From contig CP075528.1 in assembly GCA_025808875.1 (NCBI GenBank), forward strand, positions 3,160,473 through 3,224,472: a stretch of DNA of 64,000 nt, written 5' to 3'. This document shows positions 18,850 to 27,268 of this stretch, piece by piece. This stretch comes from Enhydrobacter sp. (lineage in GTDB: Bacteria; Pseudomonadota; Alphaproteobacteria; Reyranellales; Reyranellaceae). Each line of letters opens with the position of its first letter. The stretch's first letter is position 1. The position numbers and the translations under genes are program-made. Under the pieces are notes generated by a model. It was not told where the DNA came from, searched no databases, and was given only the letters and a program-made list of their open reading frames with translations.

Positions 18850-19663
18850 GCGCCGCAGCTTCGCCGACCTCTCCTACGCGCTGGTCGTCGGCGGACTGGC
18901 GCTGTTGGCCGTCGTCATCATCGTCTCGCCGGTGGTCATCGTGCTGATGACCTCCTTCACCGAGGGCCGCTCACTCAAGTTTCCGCCCCAGGGCTTTTCC
19001 TTGCAGTGGTACGAGCAGCTCTTCGATCCGGTCCGCTCCAGGCCGATCCATCGCGCCGTCGCCAACTCGCTCGAGGTCGCCGCCTGGTCGACCGCGCTCG
19101 GCGTGCTGCTCGGCGCCATGGCCGCGCTCGGCCTGACGCGCAACCGGCACGCCGCCGCGCGCGTCGCCGACAGCGTGTTCATGTCGCCCCTGGTGCTGCC
19201 CGGCCTCACCTTCGGCCTGGCGGCGCTGATGTACTTCACCCTGATCGGCTTCAGACCCTCGCTGAACCTGATCGTCGCCGGGCACATGATCGTGACCGTG
19301 CCGTTCATACTGCGCACCACGACGGCGAGCCTGTCGCAGCTCGACCCCGCACTGCTCGATTCCTCGCGCAGCCTCGGCGCGAGCTGGTTCTACACGATGC
19401 GCCGCGTCGTGCTGCCGCTGATCCTGCCCGGCATCGCCGCCGGCGCCTTCCTCTCCTTCATGGCCTCACTCGACAACGTGCCGGTTTCGCTGTTCCTGTC
19501 GACGGCGCGGACCGACATGCTGCCGATCCGCATGTGGGGAATGATGGAATCGACGCTCGATCCGCGCATCGCCGCGGTGTCGGGTGTCTTGATCGCCGCG
19601 GCCTTTCTGCTGATGCTGGTCATGGAATGGACGGTGGGCCTCACCCGCCGCATGCGCGACTAG
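18842..19663 (+). CDS. ABC transporter permease (PotC-like)
   Basis: Second inner-membrane permease, 273 aa, with about six helices. The EAA motif is DSSRSLGASWFYTMRRVVLP. A PotC-like ending (SFMASLDNVPVSLFLSTA) is followed by the last helix and a short basic tail. Translational overlap with both the upstream permease and, within 10 bp, the ureidoglycolate lyase gene ties transport to catabolism. Confidence 0.92.
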   Translation: MGRRRSFADLSYALVVGGLALLAVVIIVSPVVIVLMTSFTEGRSLKFPPQGFSLQWYEQLFDPVRSRPIHRAVANSLEVAAWSTALGVLLGAMAALGLTRNRHAAARVADSVFMSPLVLPGLTFGLAALMYFTLIGFRPSLNLIVAGHMIVTVPFILRTTTASLSQLDPALLDSSRSLGASWFYTMRRVVLPLILPGIAAGAFLSFMASLDNVPVSLFLSTARTDMLPIRMWGMMESTLDPRIAAVSGVLIAAAFLLMLVMEWTVGLTRRMRD

Positions 19664-19672
19664 GGAGTGCCC

Positions 19673-20146
19673 ATGGAGATCTTGCCGCAGCCGCTCACGC
19701 GCGAGGCCTTCGCACCGTTCGGCGACGTCATCGACGTGCCCGACCAGCCCGGCCGCAACTACTACGAGGAAGCGCTCGGCAACCTGAGGCCAGGAGCCTG
19801 GCCGAGCCTGTCGGTGAGCCTGAAGGGCGAGACTTCCGAACGGCCGCTGCGCGCGGAGCTGCTGGAGCGCCACGAGTTCTCGTCGCAGACCTTCATCCCG
19901 CTCGACGTCGCTCGCTGGCTGGTCATGGTGGCGCCGCACGCGCCGCAGGGCGGCCCCGACGTCGGTGCCGTCAGGGCCTTCATTGCCACGGGCAAGCAGG
20001 GCATCACCTACAGGCCCAACACCTGGCACCACGGACTCACCGTGCTCGACCGGCCCGGCCGCTTCGCCGTCTTCATGTGGCGCGACGGCGGCAAGGGTGA
20101 CGAGGAGTTCGTGCCGGTCGAGCCCTTCGTCGTGCGCATTCCCTGA
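19673..20146 (+). CDS. Ureidoglycolate lyase family protein (AllA-like)
   Basis: The family splits ureidoglycolate to glyoxylate and urea, the last step of allantoin use. It has 157 aa, matching the family (about 160). A cupin-like fold is indicated by FGDVIDVPDQPGRNYYEEALG, SSQTFIPLD and GITYRPNTWHHGLTVLDRPG. The ATG at 19673 has GGAG upstream; a GTG at 19667 is an alternative. It sits between the importer and the PuuE genes, supporting a ureide pathway. No allantoicase is seen, so the pathway is incomplete in this window. Confidence 0.85.
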   Translation: MEILPQPLTREAFAPFGDVIDVPDQPGRNYYEEALGNLRPGAWPSLSVSLKGETSERPLRAELLERHEFSSQTFIPLDVARWLVMVAPHAPQGGPDVGAVRAFIATGKQGITYRPNTWHHGLTVLDRPGRFAVFMWRDGGKGDEEFVPVEPFVVRIP

Positions 20147-20157
20147 CGGAGCCCCGC

Positions 20158-21084
20158 ATGGCCTACGACGTTCGCCGCGACTTCATCGGATACGGCGCCA
20201 GCCCGCCCGATCCGAAATGGCCGAACGGCGCGCGCATCGCCGTAAATTTCGTGATGAACTACGAGGAAGGCTCGGAGCCCTCGGTGCAGGACGGCGAGAG
20301 CCGCACCGAATTGGCGCTCACCGAGGCGATGGGACTCGGCCAGGTCGTCAGCGGCCGCGATCTCGCGGGCGAAGGCCTGTTCGAGTACGGCAGCAGGGTC
20401 GGCTTCTGGCGGCTGATGCGCGTCTTCGAGCAGCGCGGCCTGCCGATGACGGTGTTCGGTTGCGCGCTGGCGATGGAGCGCAATCCCGCCGCCTCGGCCG
20501 CCATCGTTCGAGCCGGCCACGACGTCTGCTCGCACGGCTGGCGCTGGATCATGCATCCCGAGCTCAGCGAGGCCGAGGAGCGCGAGCACATCGCGAAAGG
20601 CGTCGCCGCCATCCGCAGGATGACGGGCGAGCGGCCGCTCGGCTGGTACTGCCGCTACGGACCGAGCGTGAACACGCGGCGACTGCTCGTCGAGGAAGGC
20701 GGCTTCCTCTACGACTCGGACTACTACGGCGACGAGCTGCCGTTCTGGCTGACCGTCGACGGCAGGCCGCACCTCGTCGTGCCCTACTCGCTCGCCACCA
20801 ACGACGGCAAGTATGCCGGCGGCTCGGTCGGCACGTCGGACCAATGGTTCTCCCTGGTGCGCGATGCCTTCGACATGCTCTATCGCGAGGGCGCGACCCA
20901 GCCCAAGATGATGTCGATCGGCATGCATTGCCGCATCCTCGGCCAGCCGGCACGCACGGTCGGCCTGGAGCGTTTGCTCGACCACATGACGAAGCACGCA
21001 GGCGTGTGGATCACGCGACGCATCGACATCGCACGCCACTGGGTCGCGACCCATCCCTATCCCGGCAAGGGCCTCAATGAGTAG
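20158..21084 (+). CDS. puuE: PuuE-type allantoinase / polysaccharide-deacetylase family, copy 1
   Basis: CE4/NodB-fold protein of the PuuE class, a non-metallo-dependent-hydrolase-type allantoinase that opens allantoin to allantoate. It has 308 aa. Typical motifs: RDFIGYGASPPDPKWPNGAR, NFVMNYEEGSEPS, DVCSHGWRW and GWYCRYGPSVNTRRLL. It is closely similar along its whole length to the gene at 21428, with a 106-aa gene between them. Substrate specificity (allantoin or another ureide/formamide) cannot be read from sequence. Confidence 0.85.
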   Translation: MAYDVRRDFIGYGASPPDPKWPNGARIAVNFVMNYEEGSEPSVQDGESRTELALTEAMGLGQVVSGRDLAGEGLFEYGSRVGFWRLMRVFEQRGLPMTVFGCALAMERNPAASAAIVRAGHDVCSHGWRWIMHPELSEAEEREHIAKGVAAIRRMTGERPLGWYCRYGPSVNTRRLLVEEGGFLYDSDYYGDELPFWLTVDGRPHLVVPYSLATNDGKYAGGSVGTSDQWFSLVRDAFDMLYREGATQPKMMSIGMHCRILGQPARTVGLERLLDHMTKHAGVWITRRIDIARHWVATHPYPGKGLNE

Positions 21085-21110
21085 TATCCGCCGCGAAGGC
21101 GGACGGGCCC

Positions 21111-21431
21111 GTGATCGAAGTGGCTGACTGGCGTGAAGCCGAGGCGGCGCTGCTTGCGGCGCGCGCCGCGGGGACGGCGCCCACGCTCGTGACTCCGAGG
21201 GGCGCGGCTTCCCTGCAGGGCGCGGGCTACCTCGGCGCATTGCAGGACCGCGCCCGGCGCGAGTTCCCCGACGTGCCGTTCCGGCTGATCGTCGACTGCG
21301 GCGACGCGGCCGGCCACGCGCTCGCCTGCCTGCGGGCCGGCGTGAAGCTGATCTCGATGGAGCCGCCCAACGAGAAGGTGGCCGACATCGCCCGCCAAAT
21401 GGGCGCCGAACTGGTGAGGAGACCCGCATGA
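21111..21431 (+). CDS. Orphan 106-aa protein between two PuuE genes
   Basis: I do not recognise the family. The 106-aa product starts at a GTG (MIEVADWREAEAAL) and looks soluble and alpha/beta, with a motif VDCGDAAGHALACLRAGVKL that could be one beta-alpha unit of a TIM-barrel- or flavodoxin-like fold. The stop overlaps the next PuuE start as ATGA, and codon use matches the neighbours, so it is very probably a real, co-translated gene. A role as a small partner or specificity factor of the PuuE pair is an inference. Confidence 0.7.
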   Translation: MIEVADWREAEAALLAARAAGTAPTLVTPRGAASLQGAGYLGALQDRARREFPDVPFRLIVDCGDAAGHALACLRAGVKLISMEPPNEKVADIARQMGAELVRRPA

Positions 21432-22351
21432 GCTGGCAACCGACACGCGACTTCGTGGGCTACGGCGCCCGGCCGCCCGATCCGAGATGGCCCGGCGGCG
21501 CGCGGGTCGCGGTCAATTTCGTGATGAACTACGAGGAGGGATCGGAACCCTCCATCCAGGACGGCGAGGGCTACACCGAGACCGGTCTCACCGAATCGAC
21601 CAGTTCGTCGATCGGGCTCGACGGCCGCGATCTCGCCGGCGAGGGCATGTTCGAGTTCGGCAGCCGGGTCGGCTTCTGGCGCATCATGCGCGCCTTCCAG
21701 GAGCGCGGCCTGCCCCTCACCGTCTTCGGCTGCGCGCTGGCGCTCGAGCGCAACACGCCGGCGGCCGAGGCGATCAAGGCGTCGGGCTTCGACGTCTGCT
21801 CGCACGGCTGGCGCTGGGTGAAGCACTTCAAGCTGAGCGAGGCCGAGGAGCGCGAGCACATCGCCAAGGCGGTCAAGTCGTTCCAGCAGACCGTCGGCCA
21901 GTCGCCGGCCGGCTGGTACTGCCGCTACGGTCCCAGCGTCAACACGCGCCGCCTGCTGATGGAGCATGGCGGCTTCCTCTACGATTCCGACTACTACGGC
22001 GACGAGCTGCCGTTCTGGCAGACGGTGCAGGGCAAGCCGCAGCTCATCGTCCCCTACTCGCTCACCAACAACGACGGCAAGTACGCCGCTACCATGGCGA
22101 CCTCGGACCAGTGGTTCACGCTGGTGAAGGATGCGTTCGACGTGCTCTACCACGAGGGCGCCCGGGCACCGAAAATGATGTCGGTCGGCCTGCATATGCG
22201 CCTGATCGGCCATCCGGCCCGCGCCGCCGGACTATGGCGCCTGCTCGACTACCTGCAGACCCGGCAGGGCGTGTGGATCACGCGGCGCATCGACATCGCC
22301 AGGCACTGGATCGCGACGCACCCGTATTCGGGCAGGGGCCTCAACGAATAG
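21428..22351 (+). CDS. puuE: PuuE-type allantoinase / polysaccharide-deacetylase family, copy 2
   Basis: 307-aa paralogue of the gene at 20158. Shared blocks include NFVMNYEEGSEPS, GRDLAGEGMFEFGSRVGFWR, DVCSHGWRWVKH, GWYCRYGPSVNTRRLL and the C-terminal ITRRIDIARHW. The main divergence is after residue 50 (LTESTSSSIGLD versus LTEAMGLGQVVS). ATGA overlap with the small upstream gene. The last 11 bp overlap the convergent MFS gene. Two retained copies suggest hetero-oligomers or two substrates. Confidence 0.85.
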   Translation: MSWQPTRDFVGYGARPPDPRWPGGARVAVNFVMNYEEGSEPSIQDGEGYTETGLTESTSSSIGLDGRDLAGEGMFEFGSRVGFWRIMRAFQERGLPLTVFGCALALERNTPAAEAIKASGFDVCSHGWRWVKHFKLSEAEEREHIAKAVKSFQQTVGQSPAGWYCRYGPSVNTRRLLMEHGGFLYDSDYYGDELPFWQTVQGKPQLIVPYSLTNNDGKYAATMATSDQWFTLVKDAFDVLYHEGARAPKMMSVGLHMRLIGHPARAAGLWRLLDYLQTRQGVWITRRIDIARHWIATHPYSGRGLNE

Positions 22352-23666
22352 TGGCGACGCGGCCCGCCACGATGCGCACCTTGCGCGGCGCCGCCAGCCA
22401 GACCGTGGTGGCGCCGACGACGCTGAAAACACCACCCAGGGCGAAGGCGAGGTCGTAGGCGCCGGTCCAGTCATGAAGCAGGCCGGTGACGAACGGCCCG
22501 ACGGCGCCGCCGCAGATCAGCGACGCCATGAGCAGGCTGAAGATCGCGCCGAAATGCGGACCCTCGAAGATCTCGGCCACGATCGGGCCCATCACCGCGG
22601 TGAAGGCGTAGCCCAGTACGCCCTGCGACAGCACCATCAGCCAGAGCAGCGCCTGCGACGGCGCGGCGGCGAGCAGCAGCAGCGCGACGTAGCAGATCGC
22701 GAAGCCCGTGCAGCATACCGTCCATACGATTTCGCGCCCGTAGCGATCCGACAGGCCGCCGAGCACGATCTGGCCGGGAATCGCCACCATCGCGACGGCG
22801 CCCAGCGACCACGCCGCCTCCATCGGCGCGAAGCCGATCTCGACGAGGTACTTCGTCTGGTGGACCTGCACGGCGTACCAGATGTAGCCGCCGCTGAAGA
22901 AGCATAGCGCCAGCCACCAGAAGCGCGCGGTTCGGGTGGCACGCCGGACCGTCCATTCGGTGGCCGCCCACGCCGCGTCGACGATGTTCGACTTGCGTTG
23001 CGCGGCCGCAGCGCCGGCGGCATCGCCGCGCTCGCCGTCGGGCAGCAGGCCGAGATCCTGCGGTCGCTTGGTGACGAGCAGGTTGAGCGGCAGCAGCACG
23101 ACGAGGGTGCCGATGCCCAGCAACCAGCACGCCGTGCGCCAGCCGTCCTGCAGGATCACCGACTGCAGCCACGGCAGGATGGTCATCGATCCCACGCCGA
23201 CGCCCGAGAAGGCGATGCCGATGGCGAGCGCGCGCCGGCGCATGAACCAGTTGGGCAGAAACTGCGAATGGACCGAATATCCCATGCAGTTGGCGCCGAT
23301 GCCGACCAGCAGGCCGAGCGTCAGATAGAGCTGCCACGGCGTCTCGATGACGGTGGCGCCGAGCAGGCCCGCAGCCGTGATCAGCACGCCCGCCTCGATC
23401 ACGAAGCGCGGCCCGCGGACATCCATGAGCTTGCCCACCACGGGACTCACCACGGCGGAGACGAGGAAGCCGAAGGAAAAGGCTCCGGCGGCGAGGCCGC
23501 GATGCCAACCGAACTCGTCGACGATCGGCGGAAACATCAGGGAAAACGCCGTCCGCACCGTCACGCCGAGCGCCACGGTGACGAAGGCAATGGCGATGAC
23601 GACCCAGCCGTAGAAGAAAGGCAGACGGCCGACCAGCGGCGAGGGAGCGCGGGATTGCGGTGACAT
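22341..23666 (-). CDS. MFS transporter (OFA / monocarboxylate-like)
   Basis: Inner-membrane secondary carrier of 441 aa with 12 predicted helices. The N-terminus FFYGWVVIAIAFVTVALGV and the GKLMDVRGPRFVIEAG loop are typical of the oxalate/formate and monocarboxylate branch. A cytosolic loop follows helix 6 (TKRPQDLGLLPDGE). It converges on, and overlaps, the second PuuE gene, and may export or import a pathway acid such as oxamate or glyoxylate-type products; that is only inferred from location. Confidence 0.85.
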   Translation of the reverse strand: MSPQSRAPSPLVGRLPFFYGWVVIAIAFVTVALGVTVRTAFSLMFPPIVDEFGWHRGLAAGAFSFGFLVSAVVSPVVGKLMDVRGPRFVIEAGVLITAAGLLGATVIETPWQLYLTLGLLVGIGANCMGYSVHSQFLPNWFMRRRALAIGIAFSGVGVGSMTILPWLQSVILQDGWRTACWLLGIGTLVVLLPLNLLVTKRPQDLGLLPDGERGDAAGAAAAQRKSNIVDAAWAATEWTVRRATRTARFWWLALCFFSGGYIWYAVQVHQTKYLVEIGFAPMEAAWSLGAVAMVAIPGQIVLGGLSDRYGREIVWTVCCTGFAICYVALLLLAAAPSQALLWLMVLSQGVLGYAFTAVMGPIVAEIFEGPHFGAIFSLLMASLICGGAVGPFVTGLLHDWTGAYDLAFALGGVFSVVGATTVWLAAPRKVRIVAGRVATIR

Positions 23667-23848
23667 CCTGGTGTTCGTTTCGCCGGAGGCTTCCGGCGAG
23701 GCGCCTAACCTGTTGGCTCCTCAGGGCCGGGTCAACGACGCAAGGGATAATCGTCCCGCAGGGCGGCCGGCCGAGGGCTTGAACCGACTGGCCGCCGCCG
23801 CTATCACCGGCCGAATTCGAGTCCGAACGGACAGAGGGAGCCCAGGCC

Positions 23849-24769
23849 GTGAAGATCAGCCGTACCGTCAAGAAGATCCTCTACAACTACGAGAGCGACA
23901 ATCCGGGCACCAAGGCGAACCTCGCCCGCATCCTGATGCACGGCCGGCTCGGCGGATCGGGCAGGATGGTGATCCTGCCCGTCGATCAGGGCTTCGAGCA
24001 CGGTCCTGCCCGCTCCTTCGCGCCAAACCCCGACGCCTACGACCCGCACTATCACTACCAGCTCGCAGTCGACGCCGGATTGAACGCCTATGCCGCCCCG
24101 CTCGGCCCGCTCGAAGCCGGCGCCGACAGTTTCGCCGGCGCCATCCCGACCATCCTCAAAGTCAACTCCGCCAATTCTCTGTCGACCAACAAGGACCAGG
24201 CCGTCACCGCCTCGGTGAAGGACGCGCTGCGCATCGGCTGCTCGGCGATCGGATTCACGATCTATCCGGGTTCGGAAGACCAGTACGAGATGATGGAGGA
24301 AATCCGCGCCATGGCCGAGGAGGCCAAGTCGGTCGGCCTCGCCGTCGTCATGTGGTCGTATCCGCGCGGCGGCAAGCTCGACAAGGCGGGCGAAACGGCG
24401 CTCGACGTCTGCGCCTACGCCGCCCACATGGCCGCCCTGCTCGGCGCCCACATCATCAAGGTCAAGCCGCCGACCGACGTGCTGTGGCAGCCCGAGGCCA
24501 AGGCCGCCTACGAGAAAGCCAATGTCGACAAGTCGACGCTCGCGGCGCGCATCAAGCACGTCATGCAGGCCGCCTTCAACGGCCGGCGCATCGTCGTGTT
24601 CTCGGGCGGCGAGGCCAAGGACCTCGAGGGTCTGTTCACCGAGATCCGCGGGTTGCGCGACGGCGGCGCCAACGGCTCGATCATCGGCCGCAATACCTTC
24701 CAGCGCCCGCGCGATCAGGCGCTCGACATGCTCGACAAGATCATCGGCATCTATCAGGGCAAGATGTAG
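23849..24769 (+). CDS. fbaB: Fructose-bisphosphate aldolase, class I (FbaB/DhnA type)
   Basis: Schiff-base aldolase of glycolysis/gluconeogenesis. It has 306 aa. The archaeal-type class I signature is visible: VILPVDQGFEHGPARSF near residue 40, and the substrate-Lys region HIIKVKPPTDVLW around 202-214. The GTG start at 23849 (MKISRTVKKILYNYESD) matches family N-termini and has GGGAG upstream. The 182-bp region before it should hold its promoter; no clear hexamers were found. Confidence 0.92.
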   Translation: MKISRTVKKILYNYESDNPGTKANLARILMHGRLGGSGRMVILPVDQGFEHGPARSFAPNPDAYDPHYHYQLAVDAGLNAYAAPLGPLEAGADSFAGAIPTILKVNSANSLSTNKDQAVTASVKDALRIGCSAIGFTIYPGSEDQYEMMEEIRAMAEEAKSVGLAVVMWSYPRGGKLDKAGETALDVCAYAAHMAALLGAHIIKVKPPTDVLWQPEAKAAYEKANVDKSTLAARIKHVMQAAFNGRRIVVFSGGEAKDLEGLFTEIRGLRDGGANGSIIGRNTFQRPRDQALDMLDKIIGIYQGKM

Positions 24770-24789
24770 CCGACCGGCTGCCAGACGAC

Positions 24790-24825
24790 GAAATGGCCTG
24801 CCGCGCAGCCGCGCGCAGACCATTT
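24790..24825. terminator. Stem-loop between convergent fbaB and lipoprotein genes
   Basis: GAAATGG (24790-24796) pairs with CCATTTC (24819-24825), enclosing a GC-rich inner stem CTGC-GCGC/GCGC-GCAG with one bulge. TCTTT follows on the plus strand. It probably ends fbaB transcription and may also act on the minus strand. Confidence 0.6.
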
Positions 24826-24835
24826 CTCTTTGGCG

Positions 24836-25345
24836 TCAGGGCAGGTTGATGGTGACGGCCTGGCCGCCCTTGAGATCGACGCGCTTGAACATGGTCGAGC
24901 CGCGCCCGTCCTTGTCCCAGGCGACCCACGTGCTGACGACGTACCAGGTGCCGTCGGGCACGCTGTCGAAGGCGAAGCTGCCCTGGACGCCGCAATTCGC
25001 TGTCTTGGCCGCCTCGAGCCAGCCCGCGTCGAACCTCTCAGGACCGTAGATGCCGAAGCCCGAGCCCGTGGTCGTACCCGCCAATTCGCTGCCGAACAGT
25101 TCCTGCAGCCGCAGCCGCGCATAGGCCGAGTCCGGAACGAGCCGCACCGGAACATCGGTGCACGGCCGCGCCTCTCCTCCGCCGTGCTTGAACACGGCGG
25201 AGCCGGTCAGCGAGTTCGACCCCGTTCCCATCGCCCAGGCGACACTGCCCGTCTGGAACGGTTCGCGCGTGTAGTACCTCGTTTGAGACCGATCCACACA
25301 GCCGGCAAGCACCAGCACGGCCAAAACAGCAAGCGTGATCCTCAC
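24836..25345 (-). CDS. Orphan lipoprotein with beta-sandwich look
   Basis: Unrecognised 169-aa lipoprotein. The signal peptide MRITLAVLAVLVLAGC has a lipobox with Cys16. The mature part is rich in beta-forming segments (TGSGFGIYG, GVQGSFAFDSVPDGTWYVVS, VDLKGGQAVTINLP). The ending resembles a carboxypeptidase-regulatory-like/Cna-B-type beta sandwich, in which a polar group is delivered to a metal or surface protein. No operon partner; convergent with fbaB. Confidence 0.75.
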   Translation of the reverse strand: MRITLAVLAVLVLAGCVDRSQTRYYTREPFQTGSVAWAMGTGSNSLTGSAVFKHGGGEARPCTDVPVRLVPDSAYARLRLQELFGSELAGTTTGSGFGIYGPERFDAGWLEAAKTANCGVQGSFAFDSVPDGTWYVVSTWVAWDKDGRGSTMFKRVDLKGGQAVTINLP

Positions 25346-25539
25346 GGAACCCTCCCCCTTGCGGAATTTAGTCGATAGCGCGGGACTTGACCATGTCCGA
25401 CACCCCGAGAGCCCGATGAATCAATTTGCACGGCTGCCTTCCCCGCGAACAAACGATGACCGGACGCGAGAAATCCGCCGCCTCCGGCTGTCGGTTGCGC
25501 AAGAGCGAGCTATACTCCGGCTCGGGGAGTCATCACGTC

Positions 25540-25938
25540 ATGCACCATCGTCTCGTTGCGGCCGTACTCGCGGCGCTGTCGATCGCCGTCTGCGCCGGCG
25601 CGCAAGCCCAGTCGCCGGCCCCGCCGGCTGCCGACACCGCGGCACGCCCGAACCCGGCCGTCACGGTCACGCCGATCAAGGACTTCAGCGACGCCGCCGG
25701 CCGCTGGCACGGTTCCGTAGATCTGACCAAACGCGTGACGATGTACGTGGCGCCCGACGGCATGGTGCAGTTCTGGGGCCCATATGACGTCGTACAGCGA
25801 GCGACGATCGCCAACGACATGCTGCAGATTCGATCGCGCAACACCGACCTCGACTGCATCATCCGCGGCGGCTCTCTGGCCTGCAATGCCCGCTTCGGCA
25901 CTTGGTACGCCGCCCTCAGCTTGAGGAAGCAGCAATGA
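25540..25938 (+). CDS. Small exported hypothetical protein
   Basis: No recognised family. The 132-aa product has a signal peptide (MHHRLVAAVLAALSIAVCAGAQAQ, cleavage after AQA), then a Pro/Ala linker and a compact domain (DAAGRWHGSVDLTKRVTMYV ... QFWGPYDVVQRATI) with two Cys (DCIIRGGSLACN) that could form a disulfide. I place the start at 25540 rather than an upstream ATG because the signal peptide begins there. It overlaps the repeat lipoprotein gene by ATGA. Confidence 0.7.
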   Translation: MHHRLVAAVLAALSIAVCAGAQAQSPAPPAADTAARPNPAVTVTPIKDFSDAAGRWHGSVDLTKRVTMYVAPDGMVQFWGPYDVVQRATIANDMLQIRSRNTDLDCIIRGGSLACNARFGTWYAALSLRKQQ

Positions 25939-26339
25939 GGCGGCGGCTGCCGACGTCTGCCCTGCTGGCGGCGCTGCTGGCACTCGGGGCCTGCGCCGAC
26001 GGCGGCACCAGCGTCGCCACCCTGGGCGAGCAAGCCGGTGAGAGCTGCCGCGGCGTTTCGGGGCGAGACTGCCGCGACGGCACCTTGCGCGAGCTCACCG
26101 CGCGCCGCGACGGCACGCTGCGCGAACTCACCGCGCCGCGGGACGGAACGCTACGCGAACTGACCGCGCGCCGCGACGGCACCTTGCGCGAGCTGACCGC
26201 CCGGCGCGACGGCACCCTGCGCGAACTCACCGCCCGTCGCGACGGCTCGCTTCGCGAACTCACCGCGCGCCGCGACGGCACCTTGCGCGAGTTGACGGCG
26301 CCCTACGACGGCGTGCTGCGCGAGCTGCCCTGCCCCTGA
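25935..26339 (+). CDS. Lipoprotein with eight 11-residue tandem repeats
   Basis: A 134-aa lipoprotein. Signal peptide MRRRLPTSALLAALLALGAC has a lipobox with Cys20. Residues 46-133 consist of eight 11-residue units with the consensus xRDGTLRELTA; units 1-7 are nearly identical, and the last is degenerate (PYDGVLRELPC). The 33-bp DNA units span 26070-26333. The regular DG-turn and alternating Leu pattern suggest a small beta-solenoid or stacked-hairpin fold. It is coupled by ATGA to the exported gene upstream. Function unknown. Confidence 0.72.
   Translation: MRRRLPTSALLAALLALGACADGGTSVATLGEQAGESCRGVSGRDCRDGTLRELTARRDGTLRELTAPRDGTLRELTARRDGTLRELTARRDGTLRELTARRDGSLRELTARRDGTLRELTAPYDGVLRELPCP
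26070..26333 (+). repeat. Eight 33-bp in-frame tandem repeats
   Basis: Eight head-to-tail 33-bp units coding xRDGTLRELTA. Unit-to-unit differences are mostly third-position or in the first codon of the unit (CGC/CCG/CGG). Such near-identical units are prone to copy-number change by slippage. Confidence 0.9.
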
Positions 26340-26354
26340 AGCGTCGCGTCCGAG

Positions 26355-26984
26355 TTGGTCTCGCGTCTCTATCTGATCTCGCCCGAGCGGATCGATCATC
26401 CGTCGATCTTCGCGGGAGAGCTACGCGCGGCGCTCGACGGCGGCGACGTCGCGGCCTTCCAGCTGCGCTTGAAGGGCGTCGACGACGCGGCGATCGCGAG
26501 GGTGGCCGACACGCTCCGGCCGGTCTGCCAGCAGCGTGACGTCGCCTTCATCATGAACGACCGGCCCGATCTCGCGGTCAAGCTCGACTGCGACGGCGTG
26601 CATGTCGGCCAGGAGGACATGTCCTGTGCCGAGGCCCGCCGCATCGTGGGTCCCGACCGCCAGGTCGGCGTCACCTGCAAGGCGTCGCGCCACCTCGCCA
26701 TGGAGGCGGCCGAAGCCGGCGCCGACTACGTCGCTTTCGGCGCTTTCTTTCCCTCGACGACCAAGACCGTCACCACACCGGCCGATCCGGCGATCCTGCG
26801 CTGGTGGAACGAACTGTTCGAGATCCCCTGCGTGGCGATCGGCGGCATCACCGTCGACAACTGCCGACCGCTCGTCGAAGCAGGCGCCGACTTCCTCGCC
26901 GTGGCGGGCGGCGTATGGAACCACAAGAACGGCCCGCAGGCGGCCGTGCGGGCCTTCAACGCCCTCTTCGCGGGCCCACCCTAG
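26355..26984 (+). CDS. thiE: Thiamine-phosphate synthase
   Basis: Joins HMP-pyrophosphate and thiazole phosphate to thiamine phosphate. It has 209 aa. TIM-barrel motifs are [34 protein letters not shown], and the phosphate loop IGGITVDNC with VAVAGGVW-like ending. Starts at TTG 26355 ([13 protein letters not shown]), 15 bp after the repeat lipoprotein; no TPP riboswitch fits in that gap. It is orphaned from other thi genes here. Confidence 0.9.
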   Translation: MVSRLYLISPERIDHPSIFAGELRAALDGGDVAAFQLRLKGVDDAAIARVADTLRPVCQQRDVAFIMNDRPDLAVKLDCDGVHVGQEDMSCAEARRIVGPDRQVGVTCKASRHLAMEAAEAGADYVAFGAFFPSTTKTVTTPADPAILRWWNELFEIPCVAIGGITVDNCRPLVEAGADFLAVAGGVWNHKNGPQAAVRAFNALFAGPP

Positions 26985-27059
26985 GGACCGATCTTGCCGG
27001 CGCCAGGAACTTGCCGCGATTTCGGCGGGTGTCGGAGATGAGACAGCACGAGACATCGG

Positions 27060-27154
27060 CCTGTGGATGAGTGGACACCGAGGACTGCGGGGGACTGTGA
27101 GGATTCGAGGACGAATCGCCTCCGATACCGATGGCATCGGCATCCGAGCCGTCC
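27060..27154 (+). repeat. Dispersed ~95-bp intergenic repeat, copy A
   Basis: Starts CCTGTGGATGAGTGGAC and matches, on the opposite strand, 41637-41731 at roughly 83 of 95 positions by eye. It contains the pentamer GGACT or GGAC about every 9 bp in its first half. It lies between the convergent thiE and epmA genes. The rest of the gap 26985-27268 holds no gene that I can support. Confidence 0.85.
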
Positions 27155-27268
27155 TCGCCGGTCAGGACTCGCCGAGGACGCTCTGCTCGCGTCCGGCCGA
27201 CGGGACTACAGGACATCGATACGTCGCGAGTGTCGTCGGGCCTCGGCGGCGGGCTCCTGGAAGGAGGC

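Noticed and set aside
26070..26333. CRISPR array
   Set aside because: The repeats are contiguous 33-bp coding units without spacers, in frame within a lipoprotein gene.
26340..26354. TPP riboswitch before thiE
   Set aside because: Only 15 bp separate thiE from the previous gene, and no THI-box sequence is seen there.
27060..27154. Short conserved peptide encoded by the dispersed repeat
   Set aside because: Both copies can be read as a frame starting MSG, but differences are mostly amino-acid changing in each frame and neither has a ribosome site, so conservation is at the DNA level.
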